Positions 27,816-36,814 are shown, counted from the stretch's first letter. The stretch is 64,000 nt of DNA from Mahella australiensis 50-1 BON (GCF_000213255.1 NC_015520.1:1632001-1696000); one strand, 5' to 3'. Notes: generated by a model not told the origin, from the letters alone. Translations and numbers: made by a program.

Positions 27816-29655
27816 TCTCTTTCATTTGTTTTATCTTACGTATGCAATTCTCCAGATGCGGTAAGCTATGCTTTATTGCGGTCTCCAATCCCTCATACAA
27901 CACTTTGGAACGGTTGGCTATGCGCATGCCCATCTCGATTTCTTTTTCATCTTCTTTCGGATTAAAACCCTCCATCACCTTAAATGTTATCAATTCGGAA
28001 ATCGACGATATAAGTGCCAAATGTTCCTTTTTTCCTTTTATCCTGTCGTCTATCTCGTCCAACCGCTTCAATATACGGTTTACATCATTATTAGCTCCGT
28101 ATCTATATACATCAAGCAGTTTCTCAGACAGCCTAACCCCATTCCTGCTCCAGCGTTTTATATCCCTCAACGCAGTTAATCCTTCTCCCAATTCATCGAT
28201 TATCTGCAACAGTTTCTCCTGCGATAAAGATTCATGCTCTGTTATCAACTCATTTATTTTACAGGTTGTTTCTATATCTTCATTGCAATATTGGTCTATG
28301 GCGTCCCTGAAAGTCATTATCTTTGTGCCATGGATTTTGGCGCCGCCTTCGGTAGCGTCTATAATCGTGACATCATCGTCAAGACCCATGATAGTATTTT
28401 CAAACCATGTCAGAAACGATAGAAAAGATGAACTGGTCGGTACCAACTGCCCGTCAATTCCGTCAACATATTTATACTTTTTCCCATCAATTTGAATCCG
28501 ATCTTTTTCATAAGTAGTCCCGTCAGCATGTGTCCTGCCATCATCAGAATACGCTAAGTCCTGGCCTATCAATATGATAGGATTGGCCTTCATATTTGTT
28601 GCCAGGCTGAACGCTACATTGGCCACCGACGGGCCGGACATAATCATGCCTATTTGCGTATCTAATTTTTCCTGCAGCCATAAACTCATCGGATCAAATA
28701 TACCCATGATAAACCGCGGCCCTACCCATTCCTCTACTATGCCCGGGTGGAGCGTAAAGCTATATATGAGCGGGATATTACATCTTATATCCTTAAAATG
28801 CACATAATTTGGATATCCTCCGTCTACCGATATGACCGCGTGCGGCATAATATCATGCTTTAACAAAGCCTTTAACGCCGTACCAACGCATAGTATAAAG
28901 GCTTTATCTTTTATCTCTTTGAGTAGGTGAATATTCTTATTGAGCGACGGTCCCGCCGACACTATTACCACAGGTCGCCCTGAAAATTTATGCATTAGCT
29001 GACTTACAGGTATGCTCTGCAGCGCATACGGCAAATTGGCGAAGAAATTATCCTGCCATTGGGCAGCAAAATGCAAGAGCGTGTTGCGGTTTATGACTTT
29101 TGCATTTATTACATCCCTTATAGCATCGGTAAAATCTTTATAATGCCGGTTGAATATGCGACTGTACGGACCAAAGTCTATAAATATGCAGTGCTCCATT
29201 TTATTATATGGTATATATTGGGATAATAAGAATGTTATACCTTTTTGATCATCAGCTACGGAGATAAAAACGCGTTCATCGTCCAATAACTGCCTTACAC
29301 GATCCGTTTCAATCGCATGAAGAAATATATTTGCCGAAGGCTCTACTATAAGCAAACGGTTTTCACCACCCATATGCATGAGAAGTTGCTCGAGATGATA
29401 TCCCAAGCCCAAACCATACACTATAACCACACTGTCCGGCTCTAGGTTGACATTATCAGCCCAGCGTTCAGCCTCTTTTATAGGGTCATATGAGCTGTGT
29501 ATAAATATCTTTTTGCTTTCGCTTTCATATTGAAGCGTATCGCCGCCCAGTTTAGCCGGCAATATATTCAATCTATAACCATCATCTTGCGATGTATCTT
29601 TCAATTTTGTATATATCTTAGGATATTTTTCTTTTAACCATTGGCCAATATCCAT
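27787..29655 (-). CDS. maf: Maf-type flagellin glycosyltransferase (DUF115/MptE-like)
   Basis: The 622-residue protein matches the motility accessory factor family: an N-terminal half with VVIVYGLGLGYHLEQL, then the DUF115 core with VVIVSAGPSLNKNI (about residue 230), LCVGTALKALLKHDI, and VISVDGGYPN, and a helical C-terminus. Maf proteins transfer nonulosonic acids to flagellin in the cytoplasm before export. Placement between the two flagellin genes and a complete CMP-sugar pathway makes that role very likely. Its ribosome site overlaps the stop of the preceding small gene, so the two are coupled. Confidence 0.9.
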   Translation of the reverse strand: MDIGQWLKEKYPKIYTKLKDTSQDDGYRLNILPAKLGGDTLQYESESKKIFIHSSYDPIKEAERWADNVNLEPDSVVIVYGLGLGYHLEQLLMHMGGENRLLIVEPSANIFLHAIETDRVRQLLDDERVFISVADDQKGITFLLSQYIPYNKMEHCIFIDFGPYSRIFNRHYKDFTDAIRDVINAKVINRNTLLHFAAQWQDNFFANLPYALQSIPVSQLMHKFSGRPVVIVSAGPSLNKNIHLLKEIKDKAFILCVGTALKALLKHDIMPHAVISVDGGYPNYVHFKDIRCNIPLIYSFTLHPGIVEEWVGPRFIMGIFDPMSLWLQEKLDTQIGMIMSGPSVANVAFSLATNMKANPIILIGQDLAYSDDGRTHADGTTYEKDRIQIDGKKYKYVDGIDGQLVPTSSSFLSFLTWFENTIMGLDDDVTIIDATEGGAKIHGTKIMTFRDAIDQYCNEDIETTCKINELITEHESLSQEKLLQIIDELGEGLTALRDIKRWSRNGVRLSEKLLDVYRYGANNDVNRILKRLDEIDDRIKGKKEHLALISSISELITFKVMEGFNPKEDEKEIEMGMRIANRSKVLYEGLETAIKHSLPHLENCIRKIKQMKENDESYAVDL

Positions 29656-29661
29656 CGGCTA

Positions 29662-30033
29662 TTATCCTCTCAAACATATCTTTATATTATTCAGCCACTG
29701 CATCAAAGTCGGCTTTATCTCATAAGCCAGGACGTCACAGATCAGCGTATAATCGCGATTCTTCAATGCCTCGGCCATGGCTTCCAAAGGCTCGCCCAAC
29801 GCATGCGGATCAATGCTCGTACTGCCACTCCAAAAAGGCATAGTAAGGTTTATAGCATCGTTCACCCATTCAAGACCATCTAATACAGCATCGAATAAAG
29901 CCATGGCCTGCTTTTCACTGCCAGCTTGCAATCTATCGACCAACTCATCTACACCCTCTATCAGCCTAGGCAGGTACTCTATAGTTTGTTCCAATGTATC
30001 GTTCATTAAATGCTTCTGTTCGTCCATGTTCAT
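29662..30033 (-). CDS. Small helical protein of unknown function
   Basis: I do not recognise this 123-residue acidic protein. It is predicted mostly helical, with regular Leu/Ile spacing in residues 12-70 and no membrane segment or cysteine motif apart from one near the end. An alternative ATG at 30027 has better spacing from AAAGG. Its position between flaG and maf, six bases from maf, suggests work in flagellin handling or glycosylation, for example as a chaperone like FliS, but it does not carry FliS motifs that I can see. Confidence 0.75.
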   Translation of the reverse strand: MNMDEQKHLMNDTLEQTIEYLPRLIEGVDELVDRLQAGSEKQAMALFDAVLDGLEWVNDAINLTMPFWSGSTSIDPHALGEPLEAMAEALKNRDYTLICDVLAYEIKPTLMQWLNNIKICLRG

Positions 30034-30083
30034 TTGCCTTTCTTAAAAAATAGGACCCCTTAATATTTTTCTTCCTTATATCT

Positions 30084-30440
30084 TCATATCTTCTTATCGA
30101 ATAAAATCCCTATAAATTTCTCAATCCGCGCTTCTATATCCAAAAGTATTTGAGGCGGTATCTCAGCAACAACCTTATTCGACCCTTTCTCTATCACCTG
30201 CACCATAAGTTTGCCTGTTTCTTCGTGTACCGTAAACTTCAAGCTCCTGTTCAGCATCGATATGGCTTTATTCATATCCTCAATGCCTTTTTCCACTTCT
30301 TGCCTGGTCAATTTCCAAGGCGCGCCCCTCTCCCCCATACTATCGCTTTGACTATCCGCAATGCGCACATCTTCCGCAGGTAAGCCTCCGGAAGGCGGCC
30401 AAACACTTGAATTGCCTGACACTGCCATGATATCGTTCAC
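30084..30440 (-). CDS. flaG: FlaG-family flagellar protein
   Basis: The 118-residue protein has the FlaG domain in its second half: a helix (about 50-65), then LKFTVHEETGKLMVQVIEKG and EIPPQILLDI, the family hallmark. FlaG proteins influence filament length and are usually near flagellin genes. The N-terminal 40 residues are disordered. Translation probably starts at the GTG at 30440, nine bases after GGAAGG. A strong terminator separates it from the second flagellin gene. Confidence 0.88.
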   Translation of the reverse strand: MNDIMAVSGNSSVWPPSGGLPAEDVRIADSQSDSMGERGAPWKLTRQEVEKGIEDMNKAISMLNRSLKFTVHEETGKLMVQVIEKGSNKVVAEIPPQILLDIEARIEKFIGILFDKKI

Positions 30441-30460
30441 CAGTTATCACCTTCCTTTTT

Positions 30461-30489
30461 AAAAGAGCCGGCCGATAGCCGGCCGGCTC
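30461..30489 (-). terminator. Terminator after the flagellin genes
   Basis: A very GC-rich perfect 10-bp stem (30465-30474 with 30480-30489) and 5-base loop is followed on the minus strand by TTTT. It ends the flagellin transcript, so flaG, maf and the sugar genes depend on read-through or on a promoter I could not find. Confidence 0.85.
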
Positions 30490-30512
30490 CTATGCCACAA
30501 AAAGATAAACCT

Positions 30513-31355
30513 TTATTGCAACAGTTGCAATACTGTCTGCGGTTTGGCATTGGCCTGCGCCAGCATAGCGGTACCGGCCTGTGCCAATATGTTTGTCCGG
30601 GTAAACTCCATCATCTCTTTAGCCATATCGACGTCGCGTATGCGGGACTCAGCGGCCTGCAGGTTCTCAGCCGACGTATCGAGGTTGGCCACAGTATGCT
30701 CAAGGCGGTTCTGATAAGCACCGAGCTTAGCACGTTCTGTAGAAACTTGATCGATAGCACTGTCAAGAACGCTTAGATAAGCACTTATAGACACAGCAGT
30801 ACTTGCAGCCTCAACATCTATATCATCAACTTTTACACTACTTGCACCCAAAGCGGTGGCATGCATATCTTTGATCGTCAATTCTATTGTTTGGCTACTA
30901 TTTGCGCCTATCTGGAACACAAGACCAGTTGTCGCCAAACTCCCATTTAACAGGGTCTTCGTGTTAAACTGGGTTGTGCTGGCTATCCTGTCGATTTCTT
31001 TCTGAAGCTCGGTTATCTCTTGCTGTATCTGAGTCCTATCTTCACTTGTATTAGTATCATTAGCCGCTTGAACAACCAACTCCCTCATCCTTTGCAAAAT
31101 ACTATGGGTCTCGTTCAAGCCACCTTCTGCCGTCTGTATGAGCGATATACCATCCTGAGCATTCCTTGAAGCTTGTGCAAGTCCCCTGATCTGTCCGCGC
31201 ATCTTCTCGGATATAGCTAAACCTGCCGCGTCGTCGCCCGCTCTGTTTATACGTAGTCCAGACGATAACTTCTCCAATGCCTTGGCGCCGGCATTATTGG
31301 TCACGGTCAATTGCCTGTAGGCGTTCATCGCCATTACATTATGGTTTATAATCAT
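30513..31355 (-). CDS. hag: Flagellin (second copy)
   Basis: A 280-residue flagellin with the conserved D0/D1 N-terminus (INHNVMAMNAYRQL, then LSSGLRINRAGDDAAGLAIS) and C-terminus (ESRIRDVDMAKEMMEF, ending in LQLLQ) and a very short variable centre (about 150-205), like Bacillus Hag. It is an export-competent filament subunit and the expected target of the Maf system; Ser/Thr residues cluster in the central part. A GGAGGAG site precedes the ATG. It lacks its own sigma-D promoter and is probably co-transcribed with the copy upstream. The first 110 and last 70 residues are nearly identical to that copy. Confidence 0.96.
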   Translation of the reverse strand: MIINHNVMAMNAYRQLTVTNNAGAKALEKLSSGLRINRAGDDAAGLAISEKMRGQIRGLAQASRNAQDGISLIQTAEGGLNETHSILQRMRELVVQAANDTNTSEDRTQIQQEITELQKEIDRIASTTQFNTKTLLNGSLATTGLVFQIGANSSQTIELTIKDMHATALGASSVKVDDIDVEAASTAVSISAYLSVLDSAIDQVSTERAKLGAYQNRLEHTVANLDTSAENLQAAESRIRDVDMAKEMMEFTRTNILAQAGTAMLAQANAKPQTVLQLLQ

Positions 31356-31420
31356 TGGAAAACTCCTCCTTGAAATTTTTATTCGGCATCCATGCCTTTA
31401 TTCAAGTGTTATTTTAAATG

Positions 31421-32254
31421 TTATTGCAACAACTGCAGTACCGTCTGCGGTTTGGCATTGGCCTGCGCCAGCATGGCGGTACCGGCCTGCGCCAATATAT
31501 TCGTCCTGGTGAATTCCATCATCTCTTTAGCCATATCGACGTCGCGTATACGAGACTCTGCAGCCTGTAAGTTCTCGGCCGATGTGTCAAGGTTAGCTAT
31601 GGTGTGCTCAAGGCGGTTCTGGTAAGCACCGAGCTTAGCACGTTCTGTAGAAACATCATTTATAGCGTCATCAATGATTTGAATATAACCGCTTATTGTG
31701 CTGGCACCATAAGAACCAACTGATATTGCAGACGCATCTACTCCTAAAGCCGCAGCAGTCATTGTAGCTATTGCCAAACTGATAACTTGACCACTATTTG
31801 CACCTATTTGGAAGATAAGTTCTGAGCCGCTCGCTATAGTACCATCCAACAAATTCTTTGTATTAAACTGCGTTGTGCTGGCTATCCTGTCGATTTCTTT
31901 CTGAAGCTCACTTATCTCTTGCTGTATCTGTTCTCTATCTTTATTTGTGTTAGTATCATTAGCCGCCTGAACAACCAACTCCCTCATCCTTTGTAATATG
32001 CTATGGACCTCGTTCAGGCCACCTTCTGCGGTCTGTATGAGGGATATACCATCCTGAGCATTCCTTGAAGCTTGTGCAAGTCCCCTGATCTGTCCGCGCA
32101 TCTTCTCGGATATAGCTAAACCTGCCGCGTCGTCGCCCGCTCTGTTTATACGTAGTCCAGACGATAACTTCTCCAATGCCTTGGAACCGGCATTGTTAGT
32201 CACGGTCAATTGCCTGTAGGCGTTCATCGCCATTACATTATGGTTTATAATCAT
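31421..32254 (-). CDS. hag: Flagellin (first copy)
   Basis: A 277-residue flagellin, the promoter-proximal member of the tandem pair. Both D0/D1 ends are conserved and the centre (about 145-205) differs from the second copy. The ATG at 32254 follows AAGGAGGAG; an in-frame ATG 105 bases upstream falls in the leader and is rejected. The 5' leader segment just before the ribosome site, including a GGCAT..ATGCC hairpin, is shared with the second copy, so the duplication included the leader. Confidence 0.96.
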   Translation of the reverse strand: MIINHNVMAMNAYRQLTVTNNAGSKALEKLSSGLRINRAGDDAAGLAISEKMRGQIRGLAQASRNAQDGISLIQTAEGGLNEVHSILQRMRELVVQAANDTNTNKDREQIQQEISELQKEIDRIASTTQFNTKNLLDGTIASGSELIFQIGANSGQVISLAIATMTAAALGVDASAISVGSYGASTISGYIQIIDDAINDVSTERAKLGAYQNRLEHTIANLDTSAENLQAAESRIRDVDMAKEMMEFTRTNILAQAGTAMLAQANAKPQTVLQLLQ

Positions 32255-32311
32255 TGGAAAACTCCTCCTTGAAATTTTTATTAGGCATCCATGCCTTTGT
32301 TTCAGCATATC

Positions 32312-32346
32312 CTCATTATGCCGCCCGTACGCTGCGACATAATGAG
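32312..32346 (-). promoter_or_regulatory. Hairpin in the flagellin 5' leader
   Basis: A perfect 9-bp inverted repeat (CTCATTATG at 32312-32320 and its complement at 32338-32346) sits in the leader between the sigma-D promoter and the flagellin ribosome site. It may stabilise the mRNA; there is no U-run to make it a terminator. Confidence 0.5.
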
Positions 32347-32364
32347 AATTTGCTTTCAAGCATT

Positions 32365-32392
32365 ATATCGGAATGTACATAATAGAACTTTA
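32365..32392 (-). promoter_or_regulatory. Sigma-D (sigma-28) type flagellin promoter
   Basis: On the minus strand TAAA (32392-32389), 16 bp, and TCCGATAT (32372-32365) match the TAAA-N15/16-GCCGATAT motility consensus with one difference. The leader to the first flagellin ATG is about 100 bases. This places the flagellin pair under flagellar late-gene control. Confidence 0.8.
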
Positions 32393-32455
32393 GAGAAAAT
32401 TAATAATGATTTTTAAGTTTCACAACATCAACATGTATAAGCAAAGGCTACAATT

Positions 32456-32920
32456 TTACTCCACTTTTCTCACATTATACCCCATATATACCTTCTTACC
32501 GCAGAATACTATGGCCAGTTTCACAGCCTCTTTTATATCGTAAGAAGCCAACTCATCGGCGTAATCTATCGCAGCTATCTGCTCTAGAGCCCGCTGCGCA
32601 TTCTCTTCCAGCGTTTTGCCTTTATCGCTCCTCAACGTCTTGAATTCTATCACCACGCCCTTCTTGCTCGCATCCTTCGGTATTATCATGATATCCGGTA
32701 CCTTCAGCTCGCATCTCGTGCGTCCTTCTACGATCCGGGTATTTCGCGGCCTCAGGTAACCGCTCACCAATAGCAGGTCCCATAATACTCCTTCGCCTAT
32801 GATATCCTCGCCCATTATAGCTTTATTATATTCTCTATTTACCTCTACCGCAAGACGTAGAAACGGGTTATATTCAAGTGATAACCAAAAGTAACATTTA
32901 TGCCGATATATAATATAAAG
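32456..32920 (-). pseudogene. 5'-truncated PD-(D/E)XK protein of the AAA-ATPase-like/DUF1703 group
   Basis: An open frame from an ATG at 32815 gives 119 residues. The same frame is open upstream to about 32920 without a credible start. The C-terminal part has the nuclease-superfamily pattern: Glu in the GYL/RTRCELKVPDIMII region, then GVVIEFK, a Gln-containing helix and a final VFCGKKVYMGY strand. It matches the C-terminal domain of a large family of about 500-residue ATP-binding proteins with an AAA-ATPase-like N-terminus. That N-terminus is missing, so I read this as a decayed remnant. No terminator or ribosome site of note was seen. Confidence 0.65.
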
Positions 32921-32941
32921 TCATATTGGGAGTGATTGTGT

Positions 32942-33979
32942 ATGAAAATAGATAATTCGCTCATAACTTTAAGCGGACGCCATTATGAAAACAAGGTTTC
33001 AACACGCTACGAAAGCATGAGCTTTCGATTTAGCAGGCCGTCGGACCGCACGGAAATTTTGCGTCAACCGTCGGACATGATCCACATCTCTAATCATACG
33101 GCTTCTGAAAAGGCTGGCACCAGCAATACCGTATCGTTCGAACTAACCCCTGAAGATAAACAGAAAATACAGTTACTAGAAAAACTGATTTATCTGTTAA
33201 CCGGGAAAAGGATCAAATTTCGTATGCTGGAAATTCGCGGAAGTAAAGGCGGCAATAGTAACGATATACAATCCGCGACATCCGACGGTGCGTCGCAAAC
33301 GACAAATACGGTTGGATGGAGTTTTATCTACGATTACAAAGAAACGTACTCCGAAAATGAACAATTATCATTTAACGCCAGTGGCGTTGTCACTACCAAA
33401 GACGGAATGAAAATTAATATAAACATAAATGTCAATATGAACAGAAGTTTCTATAGTGAAAGAGCGATAAATATAAGAGCAGGGGATGCTGCAAAAGATC
33501 CCTTAGTAATTAATTTCGATGGCCTTGGAGCACAACTCGGCCAAAAGAATTTCGTATTTGATATCGATGCCGATGGAACTACCGACCAATTGCATCAGTT
33601 AATGAAAGGAAGCGGCTTTTTGGCTAGAGACATAAACGGAAACGGCATCATCGACGACGGCCGCGAGCTCTTTGGTCCCACAACCGGCGACGGTTTTCAG
33701 GAGCTTACTCAATTCGATGATGATGCTAATGGCTGGATCGATGAAAACGATGATGTTTTCGATAAATTAAGGATATGGGAAATCGACAGCGACGGGCATC
33801 ATATTCTTACCGCTCTGGGGCAAAAAGGTATCGGCGCTATATATCTGGGCAACTTAGATCTCCCGTTCGCGCTAAAAGATTCTTCCAATAACCTACATGG
33901 GAAAATCAAGAGCACGGGAATCATGCTTAAAGAAGACGGGACCTCCGGCATAGTTCAGCAAATCGATATGGTTGTATAA
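32942..33979 (+). CDS. Hypothetical protein with Asp/Gly-rich Ca-binding-like loops
   Basis: The family is not one I can name. The 345-residue protein has no signal peptide or membrane helix. After a polar N-terminal half (about 1-190), the C-terminal half has EF-hand-like loops: FDIDADGTTDQ, DINGNGIIDDGRELFGPTTGDGF and DDDANGWIDENDDVF, then IWEIDSDG. Similar loops occur in VCBS/dockerin-type and haemolysin-like Ca-binding proteins in Clostridia. The ATG at 32942 is nine bases after GGGAG. It is the only plus-strand gene between two long minus-strand blocks and may be cytoplasmic or exported by a non-classical route. Confidence 0.75.
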   Translation: MKIDNSLITLSGRHYENKVSTRYESMSFRFSRPSDRTEILRQPSDMIHISNHTASEKAGTSNTVSFELTPEDKQKIQLLEKLIYLLTGKRIKFRMLEIRGSKGGNSNDIQSATSDGASQTTNTVGWSFIYDYKETYSENEQLSFNASGVVTTKDGMKINININVNMNRSFYSERAINIRAGDAAKDPLVINFDGLGAQLGQKNFVFDIDADGTTDQLHQLMKGSGFLARDINGNGIIDDGRELFGPTTGDGFQELTQFDDDANGWIDENDDVFDKLRIWEIDSDGHHILTALGQKGIGAIYLGNLDLPFALKDSSNNLHGKIKSTGIMLKEDGTSGIVQQIDMVV

Positions 33980-33996
33980 AAGGCCCATTGACATAT

Positions 33997-34245
33997 TTAC
34001 TGCCGCTCTATGCCTTCGTTGAATTCTACCAATATAACGTCCTGGCCTATTTTCTTTATCTTCTCCCACGGTATTATGTATTCTTTGCTCTTGCCGAAAA
34101 CATTGAATTTATTGTTGCCCGGCACTATTATGGCTGTTATGCGACCGGCCTCCAGATCAAATTCCATATCCACAATAGGTCCCAGTCTCTTGCCATCCAA
34201 CACGTTTACTACTTCTTTCTGACGAATATCAGAAGATTTATCCAT
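33997..34245 (-). CDS. ylmC: YlmC/YmxH-family PRC-barrel protein
   Basis: An 82-residue PRC-barrel protein with the YlmC/YmxH pattern: REKEVVNV-like start (residues 8-15), GKRLGPIVDMEFD, then IIVPG and EYIIPWEKIKKIGQDVILV. Members are common in spore formers, often beside sigG or in sporulation regions, and their role is not defined. Here it lies downstream of sigG across a terminator hairpin, on the same strand. Confidence 0.88.
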   Translation of the reverse strand: MDKSSDIRQKEVVNVLDGKRLGPIVDMEFDLEAGRITAIIVPGNNKFNVFGKSKEYIIPWEKIKKIGQDVILVEFNEGIERQ

Positions 34246-34299
34246 ATAAGATCATCTCCATAGCATAGTATTCTCTTTCATTATATGCTGGAGTAAATA

Positions 34300-34327
34300 A
34301 AAAAGTGCACCGTGTGGCGCACTTTTT
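34300..34327 (-). terminator. Terminator after sigG
   Basis: AAAAAGTGC (34300-34308) and GCACTTTTT (34319-34327) form a symmetrical hairpin with U-runs in either direction, overlapping the sigG stop. It separates sigG from ylmC. Confidence 0.85.
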
Positions 34328-35099
34328 AAATGTATTTTCTCATATGACTCAATGCGGATTTCTCCAGCCTGGAAACCTGTGCCTGAGATATCCCTATCTC
34401 CTCGGCTACCTCCATCTGAGTCCTTCCTTGAAAGAAACGCATGGCCAATATGGTCTTTTCCCTTTCGCTGAGCTTCTGCATGGCCTCCTTCAATGCTATG
34501 GTTTCCAGCCAGTTATCATCCTGATTTTTATCATCGCTCACCTGATCCATAACATATATGGCATCCCCGCCGTCATGATATACCGGCTCAAATAGAGATA
34601 TGGGGTCTTGTATAGCGTCCATGGCAAATACCACTTCTTCAGCAGGCAGCTCCATAGCTTTTGCTATTTCTTCCACCGTTGGCTCTTTGCCATTTTGGGC
34701 CACGAGCTGTTCCCTTACCTGTAACGCTTTGTATGCTGTATCTCTAAGCGAACGACTCACCCTGATAGAATTATTATCCCTCAAATAGCGCCTTATTTCA
34801 CCTATGATCATCGGTACGGCATAGGTTGAGAATTTCACATTTTGACCGAGATCAAAATTATCTATGGCCTTGATCAGACCTATGCAGCCAACCTGAAATA
34901 AATCGTCCACATGTTCGCCGCGATTGTTAAATCTTTGGATAATGCTTAGCACCAGCCTCAAATTACCCCTTATGAATTCCTCTCTGGCGGCTTTATCCCC
35001 TTCTTTTATGCGTTTAAGCAGATCTTTCATCTGCTTATCGGTAAGGACCGGTAATTTAGATGTATTTACGCCACATATCTCGACCTTATTTATTACCAT
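34326..35099 (-). CDS. sigG: RNA polymerase sporulation sigma factor SigG
   Basis: SigmaG drives late forespore transcription. The 257-residue protein matches SigG: the N-terminal KVEICGVNTSKLPVL motif unique to this factor, region 2 (GNLRLVLSIIQRF, DDLFQVGCIGLIKAIDNF, KFSTYAVPMIIGEIRRYLRD), region 3 (RVSRSLRD) and region 4 with the HTH (EVAEEIGISQAQVSRLEK). Clostridial and Bacillus genomes keep it next to sigE, as here. The leader holds a sigmaF/sigmaG-type promoter (35140-35168), which would give forespore-specific expression apart from the sigE transcript. A GGAGGAAGG site precedes the ATG. Confidence 0.97.
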   Translation of the reverse strand: MVINKVEICGVNTSKLPVLTDKQMKDLLKRIKEGDKAAREEFIRGNLRLVLSIIQRFNNRGEHVDDLFQVGCIGLIKAIDNFDLGQNVKFSTYAVPMIIGEIRRYLRDNNSIRVSRSLRDTAYKALQVREQLVAQNGKEPTVEEIAKAMELPAEEVVFAMDAIQDPISLFEPVYHDGGDAIYVMDQVSDDKNQDDNWLETIALKEAMQKLSEREKTILAMRFFQGRTQMEVAEEIGISQAQVSRLEKSALSHMRKYI

Positions 35100-35139
35100 A
35101 TGCCTTCCTCCACAATAAACTTACGTTAGCCTAGATTTC

Positions 35140-35168
35140 ATTATAACCGGCATATGGTTTTTTTATAC
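35140..35168 (-). promoter_or_regulatory. SigmaF/sigmaG-type promoter of sigG
   Basis: On the minus strand GTATA (35168-35164), 15 bp, and GGTTATAAT (35148-35140) fit the forespore -35 GYATA and -10 GGnnAnAnT pattern. It lies 40 bases before the sigG ATG. The match is by eye. Confidence 0.6.
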
Positions 35169-35186
35169 TGAGAAATGATACCAGTA

Positions 35187-35906
35187 TTATATCATATGAA
35201 CTATTTCTTTTTTCAATCTTTTTATGATCCGCTTTTCCAATCTGGATATATACGATTGCGATATACCCAACATGTCCGCCACCTCTTTTTGAGTTTTTTC
35301 CACACCATCGTCCAAACCGAATCTAAGTTGCATAATCCTTTGCTCGCGTGAGGATAGCTTGTTGAGAGCTATGTTGAGCAATTGCTTATCCACCTCATCC
35401 TCTATGATGTTATAAACGAGGTCTACCTCCGTGCCCAGCACGTCGGACAGCAACAGCTCGTTGCCGTCCCAATCGGTATTCAGCGGTTCATCTATGGATA
35501 CCTCAGTTTTATTGAACCGGCAGTTTCTGCGCAAATACATAAGTATCTCATTTTCTATGCACCGCGAGGCATATGTGGCAAGTTTTATCTTTTTATCTGG
35601 GTCAAAGGTATTGACGGCTTTTATAAGGCCTATAGTACCTATCGATATAAGGTCCTCAACAGGTATGCCGGTATTCTCAAAGCGCCTGGCTATGTATACT
35701 ACCAAACGCAGATTTCGCTCTATGAGAATGCTTTTAACGCTCTCGTCCCCGTCGCTGAGCCTCTTCATTATATCTTGCTCTTCATCAGCCGACAATGGGG
35801 GCGGTAAAGCCTCGTTGTTGTTGATATAAAATACATACTGGTCTTGCTGCAAGCCTACCCTCGTCAAAAAACGCGACAGCCATAGTTTAATCAAACGTAT
35901 ATTCAT
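35187..35906 (-). CDS. sigE: RNA polymerase sporulation sigma factor SigE
   Basis: SigmaE is the first mother-cell sigma factor, made as an inactive membrane-bound pro-protein. The ATG at 35906 follows AAGGAGAGGG and yields 239 residues, the usual length. The N-terminal 25-30 residues form the pro-sequence, and the YYIN-like segment ([16 protein letters not shown]) marks the cleavage region. Region 2 ([31 protein letters not shown]) and region 4 with the HTH ([18 protein letters not shown]) are complete. spoIIGA, which encodes its processing protease, lies 14 bp upstream. Confidence 0.97.
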   Translation of the reverse strand: MNIRLIKLWLSRFLTRVGLQQDQYVFYINNNEALPPPLSADEEQDIMKRLSDGDESVKSILIERNLRLVVYIARRFENTGIPVEDLISIGTIGLIKAVNTFDPDKKIKLATYASRCIENEILMYLRRNCRFNKTEVSIDEPLNTDWDGNELLLSDVLGTEVDLVYNIIEDEVDKQLLNIALNKLSSREQRIMQLRFGLDDGVEKTQKEVADMLGISQSYISRLEKRIIKRLKKEIVHMI

Positions 35907-35920
35907 AATACCCTCTCCTT

Positions 35921-36814
35921 CTAGATTATTAAACCTGGGTTTAACAGCATAGTATAGGCATCGTCCTGCGAAAGCCTGCTGTTGCATATTCCTATGATGA
36001 TTTCTTTGGATTCTATAGTTTGCTCAGGCGTAAAGACTTTTATATAATCCGGTCTGAAACCAACCATCATGCCATTTGATTGTCCGATGGAGTTAAACGG
36101 TATCAACCTAAAACGGAGCATACACGGCGATTCGTTCAAGGCTTCCATTATCGCTCCTATATCCGCCTCGTTGCCTGCTTGTATAATCGATGCCAGAGCG
36201 TCGGGTAATAATTCTTTTATACATGAAAGCTCAGCTATCACCACCGGATAGTTGGATATCGGGTCATGGAGCACGTTGCCAGTGTCAAGCATGGCATTGG
36301 CTTTGACAACCTTGCCGTCAAGCGCTACCTCCGCAGACATCATCAAACGCTTTCTATCCAAACGCGCCCGCATATATCTCCAACAATATCCTGTTATTAT
36401 ATAAGCGAATACAGCGGCTATTATCATAGTAACGACAGGGTACCCGTGTATATAAAATCCTCCGTTGGCCAGCATAAAATTTTGATTGGTAAAATATAAT
36501 ATTCCGAAAGCCACACCCCCAAACAAAAAGGTTACCATATAGAAGACGGCGCTCAATCTTAAAAAATCCCTCCACCGCTCTATATGAAAGCCCAATAATA
36601 TCATCATAGCCGATAATACTAATTTGAATGATATATTATTCAAAAAGTAAAGCGTCGGCCAAAAGCTTCCTATAACATAAAGCGCCCCTATAGCGGCTGC
36701 TGCCGCCAACCTCCATGGATTGGCATTACAACCGCTCAGGCGATCGACAATCCATAGGATTATAAAGTTCATAATAAAATTATCGAAAAACAATAAATCT
36801 ACATATATGGTCAT
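35921..36814 (-). CDS. spoIIGA: Sigma-E processing peptidase SpoIIGA
   Basis: SpoIIGA cleaves the SigE pro-sequence at the sporulation septum. The 297-residue protein has five or so membrane helices in its first 150 residues, starting with [15 protein letters not shown], and a C-terminal aspartic-protease-like domain whose catalytic Asp is in [11 protein letters not shown] (about 176). A GFRPDYI motif near 255 is also typical. It is co-transcribed with sigE. A candidate -10 (TATAAT near 36890-36896, minus strand) precedes it, but I could not make a firm Spo0A box. Confidence 0.95.
   Translation of the reverse strand: MTIYVDLLFFDNFIMNFIILWIVDRLSGCNANPWRLAAAAAIGALYVIGSFWPTLYFLNNISFKLVLSAMMILLGFHIERWRDFLRLSAVFYMVTFLFGGVAFGILYFTNQNFMLANGGFYIHGYPVVTMIIAAVFAYIITGYCWRYMRARLDRKRLMMSAEVALDGKVVKANAMLDTGNVLHDPISNYPVVIAELSCIKELLPDALASIIQAGNEADIGAIMEALNESPCMLRFRLIPFNSIGQSNGMMVGFRPDYIKVFTPEQTIESKEIIIGICNSRLSQDDAYTMLLNPGLII

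Noticed and set aside
32255-32359. Upstream extension of the first flagellin by 35 residues
   Set aside because: The flagellin N-terminus must begin at MIINHN for export and assembly, the strong ribosome site is at that ATG, and the extension lies in the leader with its hairpin.
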